NCBI GenBank assembly: GCA_025612245.1
Contig: JAAXKQ010000003.1
Location: forward strand, 321,105 to 385,104
DNA from: Ignavibacteria bacterium
Lineage (GTDB): Bacteria; Bacteroidota; Ignavibacteria; Ignavibacteriales; SURF-24
Reading direction: 5' to 3'
DNA: 64,000 nt
Position 1 is the first letter of the stretch; the number at the start of each line of letters is the position of its first letter. Of the stretch, positions 18,105 to 26,516 are shown in pieces. Made by a program: the position numbers and the translations under genes. The notes under the pieces are model-generated. The model worked only from the letters and a program-made list of their open reading frames with translations. It had not been told where the DNA came from and searched no databases.

Positions 18105-18557
18105 TTATAAACCGAACAGTCTTTTAATTTCCTCGTCCCCGATGGACTTCTTTCTTTCCTCTTCTTCATCCACGTTCTTTTCCGTCAAGTCACGCGCGAA
18201 GTCCTCGCTTGAGATGACTTCACAACGGCAGACTTTGGCAAATTCCACCAGGTTATGGTCCGACGAGATGAGTGTAATGAGCCTTGGGTTGTTTTCCATT
18301 TCGATCTGGTTTTTAATGAGTTCGTCGGCGGTGCGCTTTTCAGAATAGTATATTTTAAGCTTTGAGGTATTAATTGCCAGGTCCCTGAAGCCGTCGAAAT
18401 TCAGCGTCACTCTGACTTTTTTACCGTAAAAATACCTGTCCACCATGCCGGCCAGCTTTTCCCTTGAGGCCTGCCCGTTCTTATTCTGTAACGCTCGGAG
18501 AGGCTTAATTTTGCCAATCAGGTTATTCCCATCGATTATATAATGCTTCATTCCCAT
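18105..18557 (-). CDS. NYN-domain protein (YacP/Rae1-like putative RNase)
   Basis: About 150 residues starting MGMKHYIIDGNNLIGK; the ATG at 18557 follows a GAGGGG Shine-Dalgarno and lies 16 bp after the lptD stop, so the 17 extra residues of the longest frame are discarded. The PIN-like NYN fold shows the acidic residues IDGNN, NFDGF and SSDHNLVEFAK. Relatives such as YacP/Rae1 cleave mRNA on the ribosome. It lies between lptD and a beta-lactamase-like gene with short spacings, so it is co-transcribed with them. The C-terminal tail is highly charged (DEEEERKK). Confidence 0.83.
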   Translation of the reverse strand: MGMKHYIIDGNNLIGKIKPLRALQNKNGQASREKLAGMVDRYFYGKKVRVTLNFDGFRDLAINTSKLKIYYSEKRTADELIKNQIEMENNPRLITLISSDHNLVEFAKVCRCEVISSEDFARDLTEKNVDEEEERKKSIGDEEIKRLFGL

Positions 18558-18573
18558 TGCGCCCCCCTCTATT

Positions 18574-21204
18574 CTATCTTCCGCTGAACTGGCCTCTTGA
18601 ACGTTCAAGCTTAATATCCTGAAGCTGAGGCGCCTTTACCCTGATCTCGAAGCGGTAGCCCCTGTAAACCCCAAGGGGGTTCCAGCTGAGATTCATCTCC
18701 CAGCAGTGCAGGTCCTTATATATCCTTACCTGCGGGGCCGTAAAGACCTTCTGCTTAAAGTCATAGCTTCCCGTAAAGGCGAGCTTTATGCTTTCCGTAA
18801 GGCTGAAGTTAAAGCTGGTGCTCATGTTGGAATACTTTCTTACCTCTCTGGGGTCCCTTTTATCCATCGAATAATTAAAGTTCAGCGCCAGATCCCACGG
18901 GATGGAATAATCGGGCGGCTCATCCGAGTAAATTCCCATGTAAGGATTATTACGGTTGCCGTATGCGCTTTCCGTAACCGGAGGCACTGTTTTTTCCTCT
19001 TTCTTCTGGTCCTTGCCCTTCAGCCTTTCAGCAGAAATGGAAGTGCTTATGGAAAACTGGAAGTTCGTAAGCCTCATAAATCCGCCGCCTTTACGCGAGG
19101 CGAGATAACTCGTTGAAGTTGTGCCCTTGTTGTAATCAAAGTCGTAAAACGAATAGGAAGAAGATCCGTTAAAGCTGAAGTAGTCCCCCACCTGTGTCCT
19201 GTAGGAAAGCAGCAGGTCGGAGAGCTTATTTACAGGTGCGGCAAAATTATAGCTCAGGCCTGCATCCAGGTTCAACAGCTGTATCTTTTTAGCCTCACTA
19301 GTCGTGTCCGAAGGATCTTTGTCAGTTTTAATTTCAAAAATATTGTTTACAGAGAAGTTTAAGTTCTGCTGCTCGTATGCTCCGGGTCCCTGGAAGACCT
19401 CGCGCTCATATTTGCTGTATTTGACCCTATTGCCCGCAACATCGGTATAGGTTCCATAATAACCCCATTTGGAGCCTGAAAAGTCGGGCGTATAGGTATA
19501 GGAAATTCTCGGCGTAATTGTGTGTCTCATTGCCTGAATGCCCAGAATGTTCGGCTGTATGATGCCATAGAGCTTGGTTGAAGCCTCCAGGCCGAGGTCG
19601 AAGGAACGCACGGCGTCAAGTTCATGTACTTCCCTGGTTACGATGGAGTCTTTCAGTACGGTGTTCTCCACGGTTGAACGCGCGCGGTCGATGACGTGGA
19701 AATCCTCTCTTTCAATTCTTTTATTGTACCAGCGTTCAACGTAGTTAAAGCGCGGTGAAACGTTAAAATATCCGATCTTGGGGGCTATGTTGGTCGAAAG
19801 GCTGTGCAAAAATCCCCCGTGTGAGCTTAAGTTGCCGCTTAACTTTGTCCTCACGTTCTGGAACTGACCGGAATAATTAATTCCTATCTGTTCGTACCAT
19901 TTTTCATCTGAGGGATCAACTTTCCCCTTTTTCTTGAAAGGATAGGTCGGTAGCATCGTAAAGTTTACAGAAGGTAAGATCTCATTTATGTTGCCTATCT
20001 GCGATGAATCCGGGCTGTCAATTATCTGGTCGCGGCTGTAGCCAATGGTCATGCTGTTGCCCGAGGCCTCCCAGGTTTTGGATAAAGTTGCCGAGGAGCG
20101 TATGTTCTGGCTTAAAAGTTCGTTATAATTAAAGCTCGTCCTGTTCAGGTATCCCTTGGAAGACATATAGTTCAGGTTTGCATCCAGCCTCATAGTCGGA
20201 TCAATCTGCTGGTTGTGGTAGACTCCAATGCGCCAGTCATTTTTCTGTCCGTAATCGGGATCTCCCGACTCACCGGTGTGCAGGCTGGAATATCCACCGT
20301 CAATGCTGCCGGAAAGCGAGTAACGTTTGGCATAGCGGAAGCGGCTGCTCAGGTTGTATCCGCCCCTTAAGTACAGGTCGCTTAAGAGATTAACGTCCAT
20401 ATAGTCGCTTATTGCCCAGAAATACCCCAGGTGCGAAAAATACTGCCCGTATTCAAAGCTCTGCCCGTAGGCAGGTGCAATAATGCCCGAGCGGCGTCCG
20501 CTTTCATTCGGAAATACGCCGAAAGGCAGGGGTATGGGCAGAGGTACTCCCCCGATGTAAAGCCAGATCCAGCGCGCAATTATCTGTTCTTTCATGATAA
20601 CTTTCATTTCCTTGGCATAGAAGAAATAGTGTGCGCTGTCGGCATCGCAGGTAGTATAGGTGCCGTTTTTAATGAAATAGGTTTCCTTGTCGATCTTTTT
20701 AACCCTGGAGCCCCCGTAGTAGCCCCCTTCGGCTTTGCTCCTGGCGACAGAAATTATGCCGCGCTGTGTCTTAAAATCGTAGGTAAGCCTGTTGCCCTCA
20801 TAAATTTCACCGGCCTCAGACATGACCGGGGTGCCCTTAAGCTTTGTTTTTGCCGTATCTGAAGTATCAACTACTCCCCAGGCCTGGATCCGGCTAAGGT
20901 CAAAGTCCACCAGTATGTCGGCGCTTTTAAGTTCGGTTTTCTTATACTTCAGCTCACCGTTTCCAAATATCTGCATCTGTCTTTCCGGTATCTTGAAGAT
21001 GAGTGAGTCTGAGCCGGAAGCATAAATTACGGCGTCGATATCCGACTTTTTTTTCGTCGTGTCCTTAACGGCTGAAGTGTCTGTTTTAGCAGCGAGGCTG
21101 TCTAAAGTGGGTCCGGTTTTTGGTCTGAATAAAGTACTGTCCGTCTCCTGAGAAAAGAGAAAGCCAGAGAACAGAAGGATAAAAAGAATCGTTACTTTAT
21201 TCAT
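18574..21204 (-). CDS. lptD: LPS-assembly outer-membrane protein LptD
   Basis: An 876-residue outer-membrane protein with a signal peptide (MNKVTILFILLFSGFLFSQ). The N-terminal part (about 60-210) is an OstA/LptA-like beta-jellyroll (SDSLIFKIPERQMQIFGNGELKYK; YEGNRLTYDFKTQRG). It is followed by PLPIPLPFGVFPNESGRRSGIIAP, a hallmark of LptD-like proteins in Bacteroidota, and a long beta-barrel. It inserts lipopolysaccharide into the outer leaflet of the outer membrane. It is the first gene of a unit with the NYN and beta-lactamase-like genes. Confidence 0.9.
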   Translation of the reverse strand: MNKVTILFILLFSGFLFSQETDSTLFRPKTGPTLDSLAAKTDTSAVKDTTKKKSDIDAVIYASGSDSLIFKIPERQMQIFGNGELKYKKTELKSADILVDFDLSRIQAWGVVDTSDTAKTKLKGTPVMSEAGEIYEGNRLTYDFKTQRGIISVARSKAEGGYYGGSRVKKIDKETYFIKNGTYTTCDADSAHYFFYAKEMKVIMKEQIIARWIWLYIGGVPLPIPLPFGVFPNESGRRSGIIAPAYGQSFEYGQYFSHLGYFWAISDYMDVNLLSDLYLRGGYNLSSRFRYAKRYSLSGSIDGGYSSLHTGESGDPDYGQKNDWRIGVYHNQQIDPTMRLDANLNYMSSKGYLNRTSFNYNELLSQNIRSSATLSKTWEASGNSMTIGYSRDQIIDSPDSSQIGNINEILPSVNFTMLPTYPFKKKGKVDPSDEKWYEQIGINYSGQFQNVRTKLSGNLSSHGGFLHSLSTNIAPKIGYFNVSPRFNYVERWYNKRIEREDFHVIDRARSTVENTVLKDSIVTREVHELDAVRSFDLGLEASTKLYGIIQPNILGIQAMRHTITPRISYTYTPDFSGSKWGYYGTYTDVAGNRVKYSKYEREVFQGPGAYEQQNLNFSVNNIFEIKTDKDPSDTTSEAKKIQLLNLDAGLSYNFAAPVNKLSDLLLSYRTQVGDYFSFNGSSSYSFYDFDYNKGTTSTSYLASRKGGGFMRLTNFQFSISTSISAERLKGKDQKKEEKTVPPVTESAYGNRNNPYMGIYSDEPPDYSIPWDLALNFNYSMDKRDPREVRKYSNMSTSFNFSLTESIKLAFTGSYDFKQKVFTAPQVRIYKDLHCWEMNLSWNPLGVYRGYRFEIRVKAPQLQDIKLERSRGQFSGR

Positions 21205-21248
21205 AAATCAAAAAGAAAAAAATCATCACATTTGGCTGTTAAAAATAA

Positions 21249-21291
21249 ACCATTTGGATGCCAGAGACAAGACAAACGGCATCCAAATGGT
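21249..21291 (-). terminator. Strong terminator between the ROK kinase gene and lptD
   Basis: A perfect 14-bp inverted repeat (ACCATTTGGATGCC / GGCATCCAAATGGT) is followed on the minus strand by TTTATTTTTAAC. It ends the ROK-kinase transcript and isolates lptD. Confidence 0.85.
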
Positions 21292-21361
21292 ACAAAATAC
21301 AAAAGATCAAATTCCGCCCGGAAGCTGCTTCTTCTCAGAAACGGCTCCTTCTCAAAGGCAG

Positions 21362-22327
21362 TTACTTCTCACTGTAAAAAACCAGTGAGGATGCGCCTTT
21401 AATGCCGGCTTCGTTTTTCAGTTTTGCCGGTACTACCTTAACCTTCGGGGCAAGTGGTGAAAGGACCCGTTCCTTTACCGTCTTGCGGACGGACTCGAAC
21501 AAAGGAGCGCCGAATCCCGCCACGCCGCCTCCGATAATGACATTATGTATGTCCAGCAGGTTAATTGAAGAGGCCAGTGCATAGGCCAGATACTTTCCTG
21601 TCTCGGCAATTACCGACTTTGCGAACTCGTCGCCAAGCAGCGCTGCATCATTAATAATTTTGGGAGTAAGGTTGTTCAGGTTGTTATCGAGCAGGTCATT
21701 TATTTTTGTCGTCTGCCCGCCTTCGAGCTGCTTATGGACCCTTTCAACCAGGTAGCCGTTACCCACGTATGTCTCGACGCAGCCATATGAGCCGCAGTTG
21801 CACTTGTTGCCGTTAAAGTCAATTGTTGTGTGTCCAAGTTCTCCTGCCGCGCCCTGCATTCCGTGATAAAGCTTGCGGTTGACAATTATACCGCCACCTA
21901 CACCCGTACCAAGCGTAACCATAATAAAATCCGTGAAGTTTTTCCCGGCACCAAATACCATTTCGCCGACTGCGGCAGAATTGGCATCGTTTTCAACAAC
22001 CGTTTTCAGGCAGAATTCATCTTCAATCACTTTACTTAAGTAAACTTTCTTCCAGCCGGGCAGGTTCGGAGGATTCTCAACTGTACCATTTTCCATTGAA
22101 ACCACACCAGGTGCGCCAATGCCTATTCCGCCTATTTCCTTTTCGTAATCACCAAGAACGAGCCTGATGCCCTTCTTGATCTGGCTGACAACCACTTTTG
22201 GCCCCTGGTGGGCTAAAGTATCGACAAAACCTTTTTTTATAAGCTTTCCTTCTTTTGAAACGACGCCAACCTTAATCGAGGTACCACCTAAATCGACACC
22301 GATCACGAATTTTTTGTTTTTTGCCAT
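21362..22327 (-). CDS. ROK-family glucokinase-like sugar kinase
   Basis: A 321-residue ASKHA kinase. The N-terminal phosphate-binding loop is IGVDLGGTSIKVGVV. The ROK zinc motif CNCGSYGCVETY, GAAGELGHTTID before it, and ENDANSAAVGE are visible. ROK kinases with this layout usually phosphorylate glucose (glucokinase), but N-acetylmannosamine or other hexoses are possible. It is a cytoplasmic enzyme feeding glycolysis. The downstream terminator is strong, and the upstream lipoprotein gene is 34 bp away on the same strand. Confidence 0.92.
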   Translation of the reverse strand: MAKNKKFVIGVDLGGTSIKVGVVSKEGKLIKKGFVDTLAHQGPKVVVSQIKKGIRLVLGDYEKEIGGIGIGAPGVVSMENGTVENPPNLPGWKKVYLSKVIEDEFCLKTVVENDANSAAVGEMVFGAGKNFTDFIMVTLGTGVGGGIIVNRKLYHGMQGAAGELGHTTIDFNGNKCNCGSYGCVETYVGNGYLVERVHKQLEGGQTTKINDLLDNNLNNLTPKIINDAALLGDEFAKSVIAETGKYLAYALASSINLLDIHNVIIGGGVAGFGAPLFESVRKTVKERVLSPLAPKVKVVPAKLKNEAGIKGASSLVFYSEK

Positions 22328-22361
22328 AACTTTTAGAGTTTAATTGTAAAATTATGATTTT

Positions 22362-22976
22362 CTACCTGTACTCCTGACTGACAATCGTCAGATCGCCGGG
22401 ATAAGTAATATTCCCGATCGGACTTGAGACAGTCGGCCGGGCAACGAGTTTGATGCTTACAGGGTTACTCTGCTGACCGCCTAGCTTAAGGGCCAGGTTT
22501 ATGAGTCCCTGGTAATCTTTATCATTAAAAAACTTAAACAGATCCATTTCAATTTTGAGCGGAAATTTCACATCCTGCCCCACGCCCGGAACGCTGACTG
22601 GAGAGGTAATGTCTCCGGTAATTGTTTCCTTGTCGTCTATAATGAGCTTCCAGGGAAATTTGGTCAGCTGAACGTCGGTCTTCTGGTTGCCTCCCTTACC
22701 GTCATTTGGATTCAAAGCATCCACGTTCAGCACAAAGGACACGGGAAGCTTCCTGGTCGTAACGGCCGAGGTTATTCTCAGTAAATCAGTCGCCGAAAAG
22801 TCCTTCAGGCTGGTTTTATTTGAAACGGGAATGCCGTTTAAGAGAAACCCATTTACACTGTCCAGCTTGAATTTAAGCCTGGCAATATTCTGAAAAGTCT
22901 GAATCACACTACAACTGCTAAAGCTTAAAAACATACCTGCCAAAAGCAAATATAAACATAAGATTCTGCGCGTCAT
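22362..22976 (-). CDS. LEA14-like lipoprotein of unknown function
   Basis: A 204-residue lipoprotein (lipobox FSSC after MTRRILCLYLLLAGMFL). The body is beta-rich with alternating polar and apolar residues and resembles late-embryogenesis-abundant type 2 (WHy/LEA14) domains: KLDSVNGFLLNGIPVSN at the start and PVSFVLNVDALNPND with the asparagine-proline pair typical of LEA14 folds. It is probably anchored to the periplasmic face of a membrane. The function is not known. It lies just upstream of the ROK kinase gene. Confidence 0.65.
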   Translation of the reverse strand: MTRRILCLYLLLAGMFLSFSSCSVIQTFQNIARLKFKLDSVNGFLLNGIPVSNKTSLKDFSATDLLRITSAVTTRKLPVSFVLNVDALNPNDGKGGNQKTDVQLTKFPWKLIIDDKETITGDITSPVSVPGVGQDVKFPLKIEMDLFKFFNDKDYQGLINLALKLGGQQSNPVSIKLVARPTVSSPIGNITYPGDLTIVSQEYR

Positions 22977-23129
22977 TTGTCACTTCTCCTTTTTTAAGAA
23001 TAAAAATCAAAGCGAGTTATAGGGACTAATCAAGCATGCGAACACTTCAAAAATGAACTTTCCCTGCGTGTAAAAATAATTTCCGCCTTCAAAATAATCA
23101 GAACAGTTAAGAACAATGCTCAGGAATTC

Positions 23130-24119
23130 TTACCTGAGCTGCGAACGCTCAATTTCCTTTATGATGGCTTCAGCAACCCTCAAAGCCTTTAGTCCGTCCA
23201 GACCGCTTACTACGGGCTTCGTGTGCTCAAGCACGGAGTCTATAAAGAGTTTCAGCTCGTATTGAAGCGCGTTTACTTCCCTTACTTCGGGCTGCTCATA
23301 GATAACCTGCTTTTTCTTCTCGCCAACGCCGATTTCGCCAAAAGAAATAAAATGGTTATCCACGGTCTGCTCCTTGGAAATAAGTCTGTAGACTTCCGAG
23401 ACCCCCGTATTAAAGTCCAGTGAAATGTAGCTGTCCCTCTGGAACATCCTCATTTTTCTCATTCTCTTCTGTGAAATTCTGCTGGCAGTTACGTTGGCCA
23501 CGGCTCCGTTTTCAAATTCCAGGCGGGCATTTGCAATATCAATGTTATCGGACACTACCGCAACCCCGCTGGCATGAACCTGTTTGATGTCACTTTTAAC
23601 GAGGCTGAGTATAATGTCAATATCGTGAATCATGAGGTCTAAGACAACGGCGACGTCTGTTCCGCGCGGGTTGAACTGCGCCAGGCGGTCGCTTTGAATA
23701 AACTTCGGCTCCAGCTTGTAGTGGTCAAGAGAAAGGAGTGCCGGATTGAACCTTTCGATATGCCCCACCTGCAGGTTAAGCGATTTCTTTGCTGCAATAT
23801 TAACCAGTTCCTCTGCCTCTGAGATCAGCCTTGTAATCGGTTTTTCCACGAATACGTGCTTTCCCGCCTCAAGGGCTCTTTTTGCCAGCTCATAGTGAGC
23901 GCTGGTAGTTGCCACAATTGAAACGGCATCCGATTTTTCAAGGATTTCATCCAGGCTTTCAAAAACATTTACATTAAATTCATTGCCGCATTCATGCGCC
24001 CTTTCAGCGTCCATGTCGAAGATGCCTATGAGCTCGCATTCAGGGATGGTCTTAGATATCTTAATGTGAAGTTTGCCTAAGTGCCCTGTTCCTATAATTC
24101 CAAGTTTTAATTTTTCCAT
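23130..24119 (-). CDS. Gfo/Idh/MocA-family NAD(P)-dependent sugar dehydrogenase
   Basis: A 329-residue oxidoreductase. The Rossmann start is GIIGTGHLGKLH and the acidic-residue loop IGIFDMDAERA. The conserved VEKPIT motif and MIHDIDIIL, with the His-Asp pair of the catalytic region, are present. Relatives oxidise UDP-GlcNAc derivatives (as in lipid A or O-antigen synthesis) or inositol. It lies 9 bp after the T9SS plug gene, so a link with cell-envelope glycans is possible but unproven. Confidence 0.9.
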   Translation of the reverse strand: MEKLKLGIIGTGHLGKLHIKISKTIPECELIGIFDMDAERAHECGNEFNVNVFESLDEILEKSDAVSIVATTSAHYELAKRALEAGKHVFVEKPITRLISEAEELVNIAAKKSLNLQVGHIERFNPALLSLDHYKLEPKFIQSDRLAQFNPRGTDVAVVLDLMIHDIDIILSLVKSDIKQVHASGVAVVSDNIDIANARLEFENGAVANVTASRISQKRMRKMRMFQRDSYISLDFNTGVSEVYRLISKEQTVDNHFISFGEIGVGEKKKQVIYEQPEVREVNALQYELKLFIDSVLEHTKPVVSGLDGLKALRVAEAIIKEIERSQLR

Positions 24120-24128
24120 TTTACTGCT

Positions 24129-25397
24129 TTAAAATCTGCTGATTACTTTTTGATAACCGATAATTCTATCGTAGCCGCCCTTATCAGGATCGGCGTAGTA
24201 AATAAAAACGTGATAAATATTGCCCGTAGCAAAGCTGTTTCCTTCCAGAGTCACCCAGTCGATGCCACTTATCTTTCCGTCGTCCAGGTAGGCCAGGACA
24301 TACTGGTAGTCGTAAACCCCTCTTTTAAGCATCAGGGTTTCAGTGAAGAGGCCGTCGTTCTCGGTCATTTCATTTTCCGGGAGAACATCCCAGTTGGAAA
24401 AAGGCCCCACAAGGAAGATCTTCTTTGCATAATCCTCAGGCGGTCTTAACCTGAAAGTGACGTTCATATAGACGGCATTTTCGTCCTTGTACCTGGTAAG
24501 TATTGAGCCACCGTTAAGGTCGTTCTTCCCGTTCTTAAAGAACCTGGAAGTTTCAATTCCGTCAAACTGCGCGTTTACATTCTTGGAATTAAAAATGTTA
24601 TAGTTCCTGAGATCCGTCTGCCTGTACTCATTTCCCGGTCGCAGCTCTTTGGACGTAAAGCTGAATTTTTTGTTTCCGTCCCAGGAATAATACCTGTTTA
24701 GAGTGTTATCCTCGGTCCTTTCAACCGTGTATGGGTAATCGATCTTGTGGTTTTCAATTATTTCCACGTTCTCAATGTAAAACGGGAAAAGCTCTTCGGG
24801 CAAATTGAAGTCGGTCGTAAGATTAAAAACCCTGGCCAGATCGCTCGGAAAATAGTTCTTGTCTTCCAGGAATTCCTGTTTTATGGTGCAATTAGCCGGC
24901 ATAATTGGATGAAGTGCGAAAAACTTACCCGAAGCATAAACCTTCGAGGTATCCTGCGAATCCGTGATAAAGTAGCGCCATTTGCCCGAGAATGGGAAAT
25001 CGACGTAACCGTATTCATCGGGAAAGCTTCCCTTAAAGTGGTACTTTGCCTCACGGACCGTTACGGGCAGAACTTCAAAGTCAAGATTGCGCGCTATGTT
25101 CTGACCAGTATTGGTCAGAAAAAGATTTGTATACGGAACCCAGTTTTTGTCGCAGAACTTAAAGACGATGCTAAGGCTCGGCGCATGGTCGGCATCAACA
25201 TCAAACTCAATCGTCAAAAGGTCGCTGCCGCTTTCATCATAGAGTAAAACGGGCAGTGTGGTTTCATCCCTGTTTGTGTATGCTTTAAGCGATAAAATGC
25301 TCCTGAGCTCTTCGGCAAAAGAATCTGAGGCGAAGAGGACAAAAAGGGCGGACAATACAGAGAAAATAAATCCAAATGACCGGCTATGCCTAGACAT
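24129..25397 (-). CDS. Type IX secretion plug-like protein (DUF5103)
   Basis: A 422-residue secreted protein with signal peptide ending near SDSFAEE. The layout fits the DUF5103/T9SS plug family: an N-terminal beta-sandwich (LSLKAYTNRDETTLPVLLYDES) and a C-terminal E-set/glycogen-binding-like region (IFLVGPFSNWDVLPENEMTEN). In Flavobacterium the Plug protein closes the periplasmic side of the SprA translocon. Its presence agrees with a T9SS cargo at 29657-32257. Assignment is from memory of the family, not a search. The stop codon overlaps the start region of the 79-residue gene upstream by 8 bp. Confidence 0.75.
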   Translation of the reverse strand: MSRHSRSFGFIFSVLSALFVLFASDSFAEELRSILSLKAYTNRDETTLPVLLYDESGSDLLTIEFDVDADHAPSLSIVFKFCDKNWVPYTNLFLTNTGQNIARNLDFEVLPVTVREAKYHFKGSFPDEYGYVDFPFSGKWRYFITDSQDTSKVYASGKFFALHPIMPANCTIKQEFLEDKNYFPSDLARVFNLTTDFNLPEELFPFYIENVEIIENHKIDYPYTVERTEDNTLNRYYSWDGNKKFSFTSKELRPGNEYRQTDLRNYNIFNSKNVNAQFDGIETSRFFKNGKNDLNGGSILTRYKDENAVYMNVTFRLRPPEDYAKKIFLVGPFSNWDVLPENEMTENDGLFTETLMLKRGVYDYQYVLAYLDDGKISGIDWVTLEGNSFATGNIYHVFIYYADPDKGGYDRIIGYQKVISRF

Positions 25398-25629
25398 TAA
25401 AGATTTCTACGCATTTAATTGAATGATGCGGAATAAAAATCTTTACCTGCTGCGATTCCCTTGTAGTCTCCAGAAGCAGCCCATCCTCATACTCACCAAT
25501 GAGTTTACCTGTCTTGAAAACTATTTCATACAATGGAGCCTGACTTTTGGAATCGTAAGTCATCCCGTAGTTTTCCATCATGGTAACGTTAACCATTCTC
25601 TGCAGGTATTCCTTCCAATCCAGTTTCAT
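25390..25629 (-). CDS. Small protein, Sm/Hfq-like beta-barrel candidate
   Basis: A 79-residue protein whose 3' end overlaps the start of the plug gene by 8 bp (translational coupling). An N-terminal amphipathic helix (DWKEYLQRMVNVT) is followed by beta strands: YEIVFKTGKLIGEYEDGLLLET and KIFIPHHSIKCVEIF. The last segment resembles the Sm2 motif of Hfq (YKHAISTV), and the G-x-L-x-G spacing resembles Sm1. This is only a visual resemblance; a generic SH3-like barrel is possible. No homologous named family is recognised with confidence. Confidence 0.7.
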   Translation of the reverse strand: MKLDWKEYLQRMVNVTMMENYGMTYDSKSQAPLYEIVFKTGKLIGEYEDGLLLETTRESQQVKIFIPHHSIKCVEIFNV

Positions 25630-25637
25630 AGATCTCC

Positions 25638-26345
25638 TTAAAGCAACTTTGAAATTTGTTCTTTAAATTCTTTCAGGTCCTCACAAAGATAATACTCTTC
25701 CAAAAGTTTATCTGCAAGTGCATATTCATCCGCATAGATATAATTAGCATAAGCAGAGGCAATTGCGGCTTTCAGAAGTTGCGAGGATTCGCAGTTTCTC
25801 CCCTTTTCCTTGAAGAAAGAATCCATAAAATCTATATTCGCATCATTTTCCGAGAGAAACACGTTGTAGAGCTGGTCGTTAACAATTTCCAGTGAAGAAT
25901 CCACAAAACTCCAGCAAACAAGCGGCGAAAAGACGTCCTGCCCTCCTGCATTCAAGGAATCGAAGTCGGGACTTCCCGTAACTAGCACCACATTGTTAAT
26001 TTCGTCGGAGAAGAAGGAATAAGGCTCCTTTAAGCCTGAATATATAGAATCGATCAGATAAAAGCTGCCAACCGTGTTATATACATATAGGGTATAACTA
26101 TCCTGTCCTTCAGATTCGTTATCATCATTAATTAAAAGCTCAGAAGCACCGTCACCGTCAATATCGAGCGTATAGGCGTATGGGTCCTGAAACTGCCTGT
26201 CGTAAACGGTTTTGTTATCCAAATCACCGACCAGGAGCTTTGCATCCTGGATTTTTATGTTAAAATCCTCAACAGCAAAAGTGCTGTCCTGCGCAAAGGC
26301 GTAACCGCCAAAAAGCGCAACAAAAAATAATAATAGTGTCTTCAT
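25638..26345 (-). CDS. Secreted protein of unknown function
   Basis: A 235-residue protein with a clear signal peptide (MKTLLLFFVALFGGYAFA, then QDS). An FG-GAP/VCBS-like calcium motif is visible (LDIDGDGASELLINDDNES). The C-terminal third is helical (QLLKAAIASAYANYIYADEYALADKLLEEYY), suggesting a TPR-like hairpin. It lies 8 bp upstream of the 79-residue gene, probably in the same transcript as the T9SS plug gene. The function is not known; a periplasmic or outer-membrane role is likely from the signal peptide. Confidence 0.75.
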   Translation of the reverse strand: MKTLLLFFVALFGGYAFAQDSTFAVEDFNIKIQDAKLLVGDLDNKTVYDRQFQDPYAYTLDIDGDGASELLINDDNESEGQDSYTLYVYNTVGSFYLIDSIYSGLKEPYSFFSDEINNVVLVTGSPDFDSLNAGGQDVFSPLVCWSFVDSSLEIVNDQLYNVFLSENDANIDFMDSFFKEKGRNCESSQLLKAAIASAYANYIYADEYALADKLLEEYYLCEDLKEFKEQISKLL

Positions 26346-26430
26346 AATTAATGTATAAAACTATCTAAAAAAGGGGATTTATACAAGAAATTTCACACAA
26401 AGTGAAATTAATTTTGATGCATGTTTAAGG

Positions 26431-26469
26431 CAGGTCCGGTCCCTTTTTATAAGGGGAAAGCCGGACCTG
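26431..26469. terminator. Hairpin after the DUF4097 gene
   Basis: CAGGTCCGG paired with CCGGACCTG, with an inner TCCC/GGGG step and a T/A-rich loop. It lies between the stop of the DUF4097 gene and the next gene on the same strand. A U-run is lacking, so it may be a terminator or a processing hairpin. Confidence 0.55.
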
Positions 26470-26516
26470 GCAGGAATTTCAGGAAGTAGTTCCCGGTGGA
26501 ATATCAAGCATGGCAG

